Part shown: one piece after another, positions 38,537 through 45,511 of the stretch
Position numbering within the stretch: position 1 is the stretch's first letter
Layout of the letters: each line of letters begins with the position of its first letter
Assembly: GCA_963699825.1 (NCBI GenBank)
Contig: CAVOVI010000013.1
Coordinates: 310,001 to 374,000 of the forward strand
Length of the DNA: 64,000 nt
DNA from: SPDF01 sp963699825
Lineage (GTDB): Bacteria; Gemmatimonadota; Gemmatimonadetes; Gemmatimonadales; GWC2-71-9
Reading direction: 5' to 3'
Notes under the pieces: generated by a model
Database searches by the model: none
Seen by the model: only the letters and a program-made list of their open reading frames with translations
What the model was told of the DNA's origin: nothing
Program-made: the position numbers and the translations under genes

Positions 38537-40308
38537 TCTGCTCGGCCTGCGCCACCCCACATGGCGGGGAGCAATCGAGCCAGCCACCACGACGACAGGG
38601 CGAACACCGCCATGAAGATGAGACCCTGCGGGAGGCGTCCATACAGCAGGCTCCCGACACCGAACAGGGCGGTGTACACCGCGGTGCAGCCAAGCATCCA
38701 GCCGAGGAATGCCATCGGGAGGCTGTCGGGGGAAGGGGCGACTCCCGATTCGGCCTGCACCGAGCGCCACCCCGGTCCAGCGGGGCGCACCAGCTTGAAG
38801 AAGCTGAGCAGGGTGCTTCGCTCCGTGGGGGCGGTGAGCAGCGTCACCGTGATCCACACCACCGTCGTGATCCCGACGCTGAGCAGCAGCTGGACGGTCG
38901 TGTCCACGGGAAAGCCGTGCTTTTGCCCGTAGAGGAATCCTGCCGCGAGGAGGAAGGAACTCACCATGGCGCTGACTTCGCTCCAGGCGTTGATCCGCCA
39001 CCAGAACCACCGCAGGAGGTAGAGGAGGCCGGTCCCCGCACCGATTGAGAGCAGGAGCTGGAAGCTCTGGCTGGCGGTCTCGAGGACGAAGGTCAGTCCC
39101 GCCGCCAGGAACATGAGGAGCGCCGTCACGATCCGACCCACCATGACATAGTGCCGTTCGCTCGCGTCGGTGCGCATGAAGCGGCGGTAGAGGTCGTGTA
39201 CGAGGTACGACGTGCCCCAGTTCAGGTGCGTGGCGATGGTGGAGACATAGGCGGCCAGCAGGCCGGCGACCATGACGCCAAGCCACCCGACCGGGAGAAA
39301 CTTGAGCATGGCGGGATAGGCCATGTCGTGGCCGATGAGCGCCGGATCGACGTTCGGGAAGCTGACCGCGATGTCGGAGAGCTGCGGGTAGACCAGCAGC
39401 GAGGCGAGCGCCACGATGATCCAGGGCCAGGACCGCAGCGCGTAGTGGGCCACGTTGAAGAAGAGGGTGCCGGCCATCGCGTCGCGCTCGCTGCGGGCGG
39501 CGAGCATCCGCTGCGCGATGTAGCTCCCGCCGCCCGGTTCGGCGCCGGGGTACCAGACGCTCCACCACTGCACGGTGATCGGGATGATCAGGACCGAGAG
39601 GGCGAGCTGCCAGTCGCCGAAGTCGGGAAGGAGCTGGAGCGTCCCCGGATCCAGTCGGCTCATCAGGCCGCTGAGCCCGCCGACCTCCGGCTGCTGCAGG
39701 GCGAAGTACGCCGCGGCGAAGGAGCCGGCCATGGCGATGCCGAACTGGATCAGGTCCGTCACCAGCACGCCCCAGAGGCCGGCGGTGGCGGCAAACGCGA
39801 TGTTGAGGACGGCGCAGACCACCAGCGTCTGCCACATCGGCCAGCCGAGAATGACGTTCGCGATCTTGACGGCGGCCAGGTTGACCGTGGCCATGATGAC
39901 GCAATTGAAGAAGAGGCCCAGGTAGACGGCGCGGAATCCGCGCACCAACTGGGCGGGGCGGCCGGCATAGCGAATCTCGTAGAACTCGAGATCGGTCAGC
40001 ACGCCGGAGCGCCGCCAGAGCCTGGCGTAGAAGAACACCGTCGCCATGCCCGTCAGCAGGAAGGACCACCAGAGCCAGTTGTTGGCCACGCCGTGCTCGC
40101 GCACGAGGTTGGTCACCAGGTTCGGGGTGTCGGTACTGAAGGTCGTGGCGACCATCGAGACACCGATCAGCCACCAGGGTGCGGCCCGCCCCGAGGTGAA
40201 GAACTCCGCGGTACTGGAGCCCGCTCGACGGGCGAGCAGGACGGCGGGAAGGAATGCGACCGCGAGCGACAGGACGACGATGACCCAGTCCAGCGTCACC
40301 AACTGCAT
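38533..40308 (-). CDS. Sodium:solute symporter (SSS family)
   Basis: 591 residues, about 14-15 membrane helices. Family features: TSGRAAPWWLIGVSMVATTFS in helix 1, GLWGVLVTDLIQFGIAM, and the Na+-site region AAYVSTIATHLNWGTSYLVHD. It resembles SSS members for sugars or other organic solutes. First gene of the four-gene - strand sugar operon; the next gene overlaps by four bases. Inner membrane; imports solute with Na+. Confidence 0.93.
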   Translation of the reverse strand: MQLVTLDWVIVVLSLAVAFLPAVLLARRAGSSTAEFFTSGRAAPWWLIGVSMVATTFSTDTPNLVTNLVREHGVANNWLWWSFLLTGMATVFFYARLWRRSGVLTDLEFYEIRYAGRPAQLVRGFRAVYLGLFFNCVIMATVNLAAVKIANVILGWPMWQTLVVCAVLNIAFAATAGLWGVLVTDLIQFGIAMAGSFAAAYFALQQPEVGGLSGLMSRLDPGTLQLLPDFGDWQLALSVLIIPITVQWWSVWYPGAEPGGGSYIAQRMLAARSERDAMAGTLFFNVAHYALRSWPWIIVALASLLVYPQLSDIAVSFPNVDPALIGHDMAYPAMLKFLPVGWLGVMVAGLLAAYVSTIATHLNWGTSYLVHDLYRRFMRTDASERHYVMVGRIVTALLMFLAAGLTFVLETASQSFQLLLSIGAGTGLLYLLRWFWWRINAWSEVSAMVSSFLLAAGFLYGQKHGFPVDTTVQLLLSVGITTVVWITVTLLTAPTERSTLLSFFKLVRPAGPGWRSVQAESGVAPSPDSLPMAFLGWMLGCTAVYTALFGVGSLLYGRLPQGLIFMAVFALSSWWLARLLPAMWGGAGRAE

Positions 40309-40349
40309 GCGGAGGCTCCGGTGTCGGGAGGGAAAGGTCCTTCAAGATA

Positions 40350-40379
40350 GAAGGCCCCGCACCGGGGTGCGAGGCCTTC
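40350..40379 (-). terminator. Terminator after efp
   Basis: Hairpin with AAGGCC and GGCCTT at the ends and GCACC/GGTGC inside (two mismatches), followed on the - strand by TTCTATCTT. It separates efp from the symporter operon downstream on the same strand. Confidence 0.65.
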
Positions 40380-40405
40380 GGGAGCGGGAACCGGAGAGCT
40401 GCTGC

Positions 40406-40963
40406 CTACTTGGCGCGCTCGAGGTACTCGCCGGTGTTCGGGTTGACGCGCACCCGCTCACCCTGATTCACGAATTCAGGGACATTGACCGTGACGCCGT
40501 TGCTGAGCACCGCCGGCTTGCTGCTGGCGTTCTTGGTGGCGGTCTTCATGGCCGGCGCGGTCTCCACCACTTCGAGCTCGATGGTGGTCGGCAGGCTGAT
40601 GGCGATGGGCGTGCCACCGAGCCACTCGACCATGAACTTCATTTCGGGCTGGAGCCAGGGGGTGAAGTCGCCGGTGACTTCCTCGTTCAGGGTGACCTGA
40701 TCGAATGTGTCCTGATCCATGACGTGCGTCCCCTGTCCATCCTGATAGAGGACCTGCATTTCCTTGGTATCAAGCCGGGCCTGGTCCACGAAATCCGAGG
40801 CGTTCAGGCGCGTGTCGAAGGTGTTGCCGGAAATGAGGTTCCGAAACCGGACCTGGACGAACGCACGGAGGTTTCCGGGGGTGCGGTGCGTGAAGTCCAT
40901 CACGCGGCACGGCTGCCCGTCGATCAGGATGACATGGCCCTTGCGGACGTCGGTTGCCTTCAT
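40406..40963 (-). CDS. efp: Elongation factor P with Asn at the tip position
   Basis: 185 residues; KOW-like domain I (ATDVRKGHVILIDGQPCRVMD), OB domain II (DTKEMQVLYQDGQGTHVMD) and domain III ending VRVNPNTGEYLERA. EF-P lets ribosomes pass polyproline stretches. The tip loop reads TPGNLRAF: the residue that is modified Lys34 in E. coli (PGKGQAF) is Asn, with Arg two positions on. So the EpmA lysylation pathway cannot act at that place. TATCTT (41032-41027) on the - strand may be the -10 box, giving a leader near 57 bases. Confidence 0.96.
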   Translation of the reverse strand: MKATDVRKGHVILIDGQPCRVMDFTHRTPGNLRAFVQVRFRNLISGNTFDTRLNASDFVDQARLDTKEMQVLYQDGQGTHVMDQDTFDQVTLNEEVTGDFTPWLQPEMKFMVEWLGGTPIAISLPTTIELEVVETAPAMKTATKNASSKPAVLSNGVTVNVPEFVNQGERVRVNPNTGEYLERAK

Positions 40964-41104
40964 GAGATCTGCGTTCCCTGCGTTGAAGAATGGCGACCCG
41001 GTCGGCGGGCCGCGCTACCGGGCCACAAGATACACCGGGAGCGGGGCAGGCAGGAGGGGGCGCCCGATTTGCGCCTGAGGCCGGCGCCATGGGAGATTGC
41101 CGGG

Positions 41105-41866
41105 ATGACCACACCCAACGATTCGTCGCCGGGGCCCTGGCCGGCAGGACAGGGCCCTCCTGACGTCCGAGACTGGCTGGCCGGACCAGGTTCGAGGCTC
41201 AGCGAACTGGCCCGGCTGGGCCGCATTGCGGCGGAATTCCTGCGCGGATTCCGGGCGCTGCACTTCGTGGGGCCGTGCGTGACGGTCTTCGGGTCGGCCC
41301 GGGTCGGGGAGAACGACCCCCACTACCAGCTGGCCCGGGCCGTGGGGGCCCGGATCGCGGAGCTGGGGTACACGGTGATGACCGGCGGCGGGCCGGGCAT
41401 CATGGAAGCGGCCAACCGTGGAGCCCACGAGGCCGGCGGTCGCTCCATCGGCTGCAACATCGAGCTGCCGCACGAGCAGCAACCCAATCCATACGTGGAT
41501 CGGTTCATCACCTTCCGCTACTTCTTCGTGCGCAAGGTGATGCTGGTCAAGTACAGCGTCGCGTTCGTGGTGCTTCCGGGAGGGTTCGGGACGCTGGATG
41601 AGCTCTTCGAGTCGCTCACGCTGGTGCAGACGGGAAAGATCGCGGCGTTTCCGGTGGTGCTCATGGGCACGGAGTACTGGCGGCCACTCTGCGACTTCCT
41701 GCGGGACACGCTGGCGGCACGGGGGATGGTCGGGCCCGGTGACCTCGACCTCTTGACGGTCACGGACTCGCTGGACGAGGCGGTGGCCGCGATCCAGCAG
41801 GGGGTTGCCGCGCTGCCGGTCTCGTGGGTGCCACCCAAGCGACGCCGGCTGCTTCTCGAACGGTAG
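41105..41866 (+). CDS. LOG family nucleotide-5'-monophosphate phosphoribohydrolase
   Basis: 253 residues. Rossmann-like fold with VTVFGSARVGENDPHY, VMTGGGPGIMEAANRGA and the signature PGGFGTLDELFESLTL. The family (TIGR00730) removes ribose-phosphate from nucleoside monophosphates; plant LOG makes cytokinins, bacterial members act in nucleotide salvage. ATG 41105 starts a Pro/Gly-rich stretch before the fold. Divergent from efp, 141 bases away. Confidence 0.9.
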   Translation: MTTPNDSSPGPWPAGQGPPDVRDWLAGPGSRLSELARLGRIAAEFLRGFRALHFVGPCVTVFGSARVGENDPHYQLARAVGARIAELGYTVMTGGGPGIMEAANRGAHEAGGRSIGCNIELPHEQQPNPYVDRFITFRYFFVRKVMLVKYSVAFVVLPGGFGTLDELFESLTLVQTGKIAAFPVVLMGTEYWRPLCDFLRDTLAARGMVGPGDLDLLTVTDSLDEAVAAIQQGVAALPVSWVPPKRRRLLLER

Positions 41867-41874
41867 AAACGGAA

Positions 41875-41904
41875 GACGGGGCGCGGATCACTCCGCGCCC
41901 CGTC
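41875..41904. terminator. Bidirectional terminator
   Basis: Stem GACGGGGCGCGGA / TCCGCGCCCCGTC, 13 perfect pairs, loop TCAC, between the converging LOG and lipoprotein genes. Confidence 0.78.
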
Positions 41905-41922
41905 GCCCTGCCCTGCCCGTGC

Positions 41923-42846
41923 TCAGTCCTTGACGAGAATCAGGAACTTCGACGGCGCCCAGAATCCTTCGGGCGAGGCGATCTTGACTCCGCCGACGAC
42001 CCGGCCCTTCGAGTCTGGCTTGTTCTCGATGTAGTCGGTGTTCTGGCGCGAGACGATCTTGTATCGCTGCGTCGTCATCGGGGAGGGAATCTCCATGACG
42101 ACCCGCCGATCGACGGCCGTGAAATCGGCCTCGTTCAGCACGCGAGCCGGCTGCAGAGCCTTGCTGCCGAAGAAGAGGATCTTGGAGCCGCCCTCCTCGA
42201 CAATGATTCCTGCTGCCTTCAGCGAGTCCTTGGTGCCGATCACGTAGTACACCGTGTTGCTGCGATCGGTGATCGCGGTGACGGTATCGATGAGTTCCTT
42301 CTTCTCCACCGACAGCGCGGCCACTTCCTGCTGGCTGGAGGCGAGCTGCTCGCTCATCGTGGCGATCTCGACGCGCTGGGTGGCGATCATCTGCTGATAC
42401 TCAGCGATCGTGGTCTCCATCGTTGAGAGGTCTGTCTTCAGACTGTCTCCCTGCTGATTGAGCCGACGAATGCGCGCCTGGCTGGCGGCGAGGCGAGTTT
42501 CGGCGTCGTTGAGCCGTTCCGTCATCTCCTTGACCCGCGCCAGGACGATTGCGCGCTGGTCGGCCTCCGGCTGCTGGCCGCCCTCGGAGCCCACGACCGG
42601 CGACACGCCCGCCTTGAGGTTCTTCACCTTGGCCATTTCAGCGTTGATTTCGTTCATCAGCCGCGCGTTCTCGGCGACGGCCTGCAGCAGCGTGTCCTTC
42701 TCCGCCGAAAGAGCCGTGACCTGATCAAGCTGCATCTGAAGTTCTTCCTGCTGCTTCTTCTTTTCGCCGGGGGACATGCAGGCGCTGAGTGTCAAAGCTG
42801 CCAGGGCCAAGAATCCCACCACGCGGGGCTGGAACGTGATGCGCAT
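41923..42846 (-). CDS. Coiled-coil lipoprotein, unknown
   Basis: 307 residues. ATG 42846 is preferred over GTG 42849 because AGGAG is six bases away. Lipoprotein leader ending LTLSACMSPG. Residues about 25-195 are an almost continuous coiled coil (QEELQMQLDQVTALSAEKD through SQQEVAALSVEKKEL). The C-terminal 110 residues form a compact beta-rich part (YYVIGTKDSLKAAGIIVEEG, PSKFLILVKD). The YVIGTKDEL-type strand recurs in Bacteroidota/Gemmatimonadota envelope proteins of unknown role. Probably spans part of the periplasm as a rod. Confidence 0.85.
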   Translation of the reverse strand: MRITFQPRVVGFLALAALTLSACMSPGEKKKQQEELQMQLDQVTALSAEKDTLLQAVAENARLMNEINAEMAKVKNLKAGVSPVVGSEGGQQPEADQRAIVLARVKEMTERLNDAETRLAASQARIRRLNQQGDSLKTDLSTMETTIAEYQQMIATQRVEIATMSEQLASSQQEVAALSVEKKELIDTVTAITDRSNTVYYVIGTKDSLKAAGIIVEEGGSKILFFGSKALQPARVLNEADFTAVDRRVVMEIPSPMTTQRYKIVSRQNTDYIENKPDSKGRVVGGVKIASPEGFWAPSKFLILVKD

Positions 42847-42936
42847 CACAATCTCCTGTAACGGGTTACGTCCATTGCAACCCTAGATAAAAACCTCCCG
42901 GACTGCGGTGCGCAAGAGTGGGGGCAGGGAAAACGA

Positions 42937-42960
42937 AGCGGCCGCCCGGAGGCGGCCGTC
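42937..42960 (-). terminator. Terminator after the GYF-like membrane protein gene
   Basis: Stem CGGCCGCC / GGCGGCCG with a four-base loop, then TTCGTTTTCCC on the - strand, four bases after the stop at 42964. Confidence 0.72.
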
Positions 42961-42963
42961 GTG

Positions 42964-44715
42964 TCAGCGGGCGATGGGGAGTCGGGTGAGCCCGATCCCG
43001 TCGAGCAGAGGTCGGACGGTCGTCGGGACGGATGATGCGGGTTGGCCGGACCAGTGTTCGAGGCGGCGGGTGATCCAGCTCTGCAGTTCCGCGTACCGGG
43101 CACGGGCGTCAGAATCGTCGAAGCGCACTTCGCTGCCGTTGATACGGTAGTGGCCCGACTGCGCCTGCAGCAGCGCAAAGACGGCGTCGATCTGCCCGAT
43201 CAGGCGTGCACCCTCATCCGCGGCCTCCTTGGACTCCTTCAGCGACGGATGAGTCATCCAGTCGCGGAGGTCGGTCGGCGATGCGCCGGCGCGCTCCAGC
43301 GCCCGTGCGGAGTCCTGGTAGGCCTTCTCGATGACCCCTTCCATGACATGGTATCGGCGCACCGCGCTCGCGGCGGCATCCAGCGCGCGTCGCGCACCGG
43401 CAAGGCCGTCGTTCGTGGTGAGCTGGGTCTGGCTGAAGAGCCGCACGAGGCCGCTCCGGTCCATCTGCGCACTGAATTCGCGACTCAGGGTTCCATAGGT
43501 GCTCGCGTAGCCCCTGGCCAGTTCGGCGCCCCCCCCCATGGAGGCGCGCGGCGTGGCCACGCCCGCACTGACTTCCGGCGTCCCGGCACTCGGCAGATCG
43601 ATCGTCGGCGCGCTCGGAAGGAAGCCGGCGGCGCTATCAGCCGCGGCGGCGGTCGGGGAGTCGCCTGCGCCACTCTGCGTGTCTGCCACGGGGAATCCGA
43701 CACTCGACGTCGGAGTGACCGGCGCCGAGTCGACGGGCGGGAGGGGGGCTGGCTTGGCTCCGGCTGCCGGGGCAGTGGCCGATGCAAGCGTCACCATGCC
43801 CTGGTCCGCTTCGGACCCACCGGCGGTGAAGGCGTAGATGGCGGCGGCGACGATGGCGGCGGCGGCCACGTACAGCATCGGCCGGAACCTGGGGCCCGAT
43901 GCGTGGGGCAGCGGTGCGTCATGCGCGGGCGACGGGTCAAAGGAGAGGGGGGGCGCTTCGAACGAGGGAGCGACCGCCGGGGCGGGCTCCGGTTCGATCG
44001 CTTCCGCGATCGGGGAGGCCGCCTCAAACGCGAAGACCTCAGCTGGCGCGGCGACCTCCTCGACTTCAGGTGTCGACTCCTGCCGCTCAGGGACGGGGAT
44101 CTCGTCGAAATGGATTGCAGCCGGGAGGCCGAGGTCAGGCATAGCGACTGCCTCGGGCTCCTCGTTCAGCACTACCTCGTCGAGGACACTCTCCACCGGC
44201 TCGGGTGCGAACTCGACCGGCTCTGGCTCCGCCGCGGAATCCAGGTCTTCCAGTCGGAGCATCGTCCCGAACACCGGTTCAGGATCGTCCGAACGCACGG
44301 GCGCTTTCGGCGCTTCGGGGTGGATGAGGGTCAATTCTGGCGGTGACCGGGGCGCGGCCGGCTCGGGCTCCGCGCGCTGCGCCGGGGTCGGAAGTGGATC
44401 GAGAAGGACGAGCAGCCGATTGAGCTCTTCGAGGTCTCCCTGGTCGGGCTTCTGCGCCACTGGAGTCGGGAGGACGTCCGGCTTGGCGGCGGGGGTAGAG
44501 GGGCGGGTGAACTTGAGCCGCGACGTGCGCGTAGCCGTGCCACCCTCGACCGCCATCCGGTAGTGGGGATGGCTCTCGATCGAAAGCCAGCGGTCACTGC
44601 GTTGGTGATAGATCTCAGCCTCTGCCGTGACCTCGCCGCGCTGGACACCGGCGGTGAGTTCCTGGATTGACGGATAGACCTGTTCCTGACCGGTCACCAA
44701 GCGAATACGGTACAT
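42964..44715 (-). CDS. Single-pass membrane protein with N-terminal GYF_2-like domain, unknown
   Basis: 583 residues. Residues 1-55 form a GYF_2-like module (MYRIRLVTGQEQVYPSI, YHQRSDRWLSIESHPHY). Then a Glu/Pro-rich acidic linker to about 275, one membrane helix (MLYVAAAAIVAAAIYAF), a Ser/Thr/Pro/Ala linker, and a helical extracytoplasmic domain (residues about 400-583: GYASTYGTLSREFSAQMDRS, TRRLEHWSGQPASSV). So a cytoplasmic binding module is linked across the membrane to a helical domain. No enzyme motif. Own promoter TTGCTT-N18-TATTTT and GGGGGCAG ribosome site. Confidence 0.75.
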   Translation of the reverse strand: MYRIRLVTGQEQVYPSIQELTAGVQRGEVTAEAEIYHQRSDRWLSIESHPHYRMAVEGGTATRTSRLKFTRPSTPAAKPDVLPTPVAQKPDQGDLEELNRLLVLLDPLPTPAQRAEPEPAAPRSPPELTLIHPEAPKAPVRSDDPEPVFGTMLRLEDLDSAAEPEPVEFAPEPVESVLDEVVLNEEPEAVAMPDLGLPAAIHFDEIPVPERQESTPEVEEVAAPAEVFAFEAASPIAEAIEPEPAPAVAPSFEAPPLSFDPSPAHDAPLPHASGPRFRPMLYVAAAAIVAAAIYAFTAGGSEADQGMVTLASATAPAAGAKPAPLPPVDSAPVTPTSSVGFPVADTQSGAGDSPTAAAADSAAGFLPSAPTIDLPSAGTPEVSAGVATPRASMGGGAELARGYASTYGTLSREFSAQMDRSGLVRLFSQTQLTTNDGLAGARRALDAAASAVRRYHVMEGVIEKAYQDSARALERAGASPTDLRDWMTHPSLKESKEAADEGARLIGQIDAVFALLQAQSGHYRINGSEVRFDDSDARARYAELQSWITRRLEHWSGQPASSVPTTVRPLLDGIGLTRLPIAR

Positions 44716-44746
44716 GCTGCCCCCAGGGAGAATCGGCGGGCGCTCG

Positions 44747-44776
44747 AAAATAGTTGCCCACTGTCAATACAAGCAA
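44747..44776 (-). promoter_or_regulatory. Promoter of the GYF-like membrane protein gene
   Basis: On the - strand TTGCTT (44776-44771), 18 bases, TATTTT (44752-44747), about 31 bases before ATG 44715. It overlaps one copy of TGTCAATA (44762-44769), which may be part of an operator. Confidence 0.5.
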
Positions 44777-44835
44777 CAGTTAGGCCAGTTCTAAATGCGT
44801 TTAATGACAACAAGATGCATTTTGCGTTGTCAATA
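44762..44835. repeat. AT-rich island with repeated TGTCAATA and an inverted repeat
   Basis: TGTCAATA occurs at 44762-44769 and again at 44828-44835. The second copy is also the right half of an inverted repeat TGACAAC (44805-44811) / GTTGTCA (44826-44832). The island is clearly richer in A/T than its surroundings and lies between divergent promoters, so a regulator-binding region is likely. Confidence 0.5.
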
Positions 44836-44930
44836 AATTGCGGCGATGTGCAAGTGCTGTCGCGGCGCGGACTTGTGGCCGGTGACTCGGCTGGCCGCTC
44901 GATCGGGGGGCGGCATGGGTCCGCAAGTCC

Positions 44931-44959
44931 TTGTGTCTCTTGGGGTAACAGCTTATCCT
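44931..44959 (+). promoter_or_regulatory. Promoter of the 45001 gene
   Basis: TTGTGT (44931-44936), exactly 17 bases, TATCCT (44954-44959). Start near 44966 leaves a short leader with GGAGGGCAGA directly before GTG 45001. Confidence 0.55.
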
Positions 44960-45000
44960 GCCGCCACCAAGAAGCATTCTTCAGGCGCTGGGAGGGCAGA

Positions 45001-45510
45001 GTGAGCGACGAACCGATGTATCTGCAGCGGCTACGGCAGAATCGCCGGGGCAAGAACAAGCGAGGCGGGTCTGGAGCCGAGACCGCTGATGGATTGAATG
45101 CGCAGGAGCAGGAGACGTTGCGCTGGGCGCGCGAAGCCGCCGGGACTGAGCTGCGTTCCAGCAAGGACCTGGCGGGCGCCAAGTACGCGGTCGTCATTCG
45201 GGTCAACTCCGCGAGTGGAACGCCACTGTCCTCGTGTGAGGGGCTGCCGACCCGCGAGGCGTTGCTCGAGCGAATCAAGAACGCCGCCTTCATGGGCGAA
45301 GATGTGGTCGGCGCCTACGAAGTGCGCGGCGGGCGTCCGCTGACCGTCGGCAACGATGACGGCACGATCACCCTCAAGGCTGGTGCGCCGCGGCCCGGTG
45401 CCAATCCAAAGTCCCCGGAGGAGATGCTCCGGCAGGCCGCGAAGGACGCCGCCGAACGTGCGAAGTCCCGTCCCCGGGACGACGACCGCGGCGGTTCGCG
45501 CCGGCGCTGA
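45001..45510 (+). CDS. Hypothetical basic protein
   Basis: 169 residues from GTG 45001 with GGAGG in front; an upstream extension would cross the promoter. N-terminus is Arg/Lys-rich (LRQNRRGKNKRGG), the middle has a small alpha-beta stretch (AKYAVVIRVNSASGTPLSSC, AFMGEDVVGAYEVRGG), and the C-terminus is charged (AAKDAAERAKSRPRDDDRGG). It could bind nucleic acid, but no known domain is recognised. The acyl-CoA synthetase start follows after one base. Confidence 0.65.
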   Translation: MSDEPMYLQRLRQNRRGKNKRGGSGAETADGLNAQEQETLRWAREAAGTELRSSKDLAGAKYAVVIRVNSASGTPLSSCEGLPTREALLERIKNAAFMGEDVVGAYEVRGGRPLTVGNDDGTITLKAGAPRPGANPKSPEEMLRQAAKDAAERAKSRPRDDDRGGSRRR

Positions 45511-45511
45511 G

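Noticed and set aside
39151..40350. 399-codon + frame antisense to the Na+ symporter
   Set aside because: Composition shadow of membrane-protein codons (His/Glu/Gly-rich, no helices); the symporter is unambiguous.
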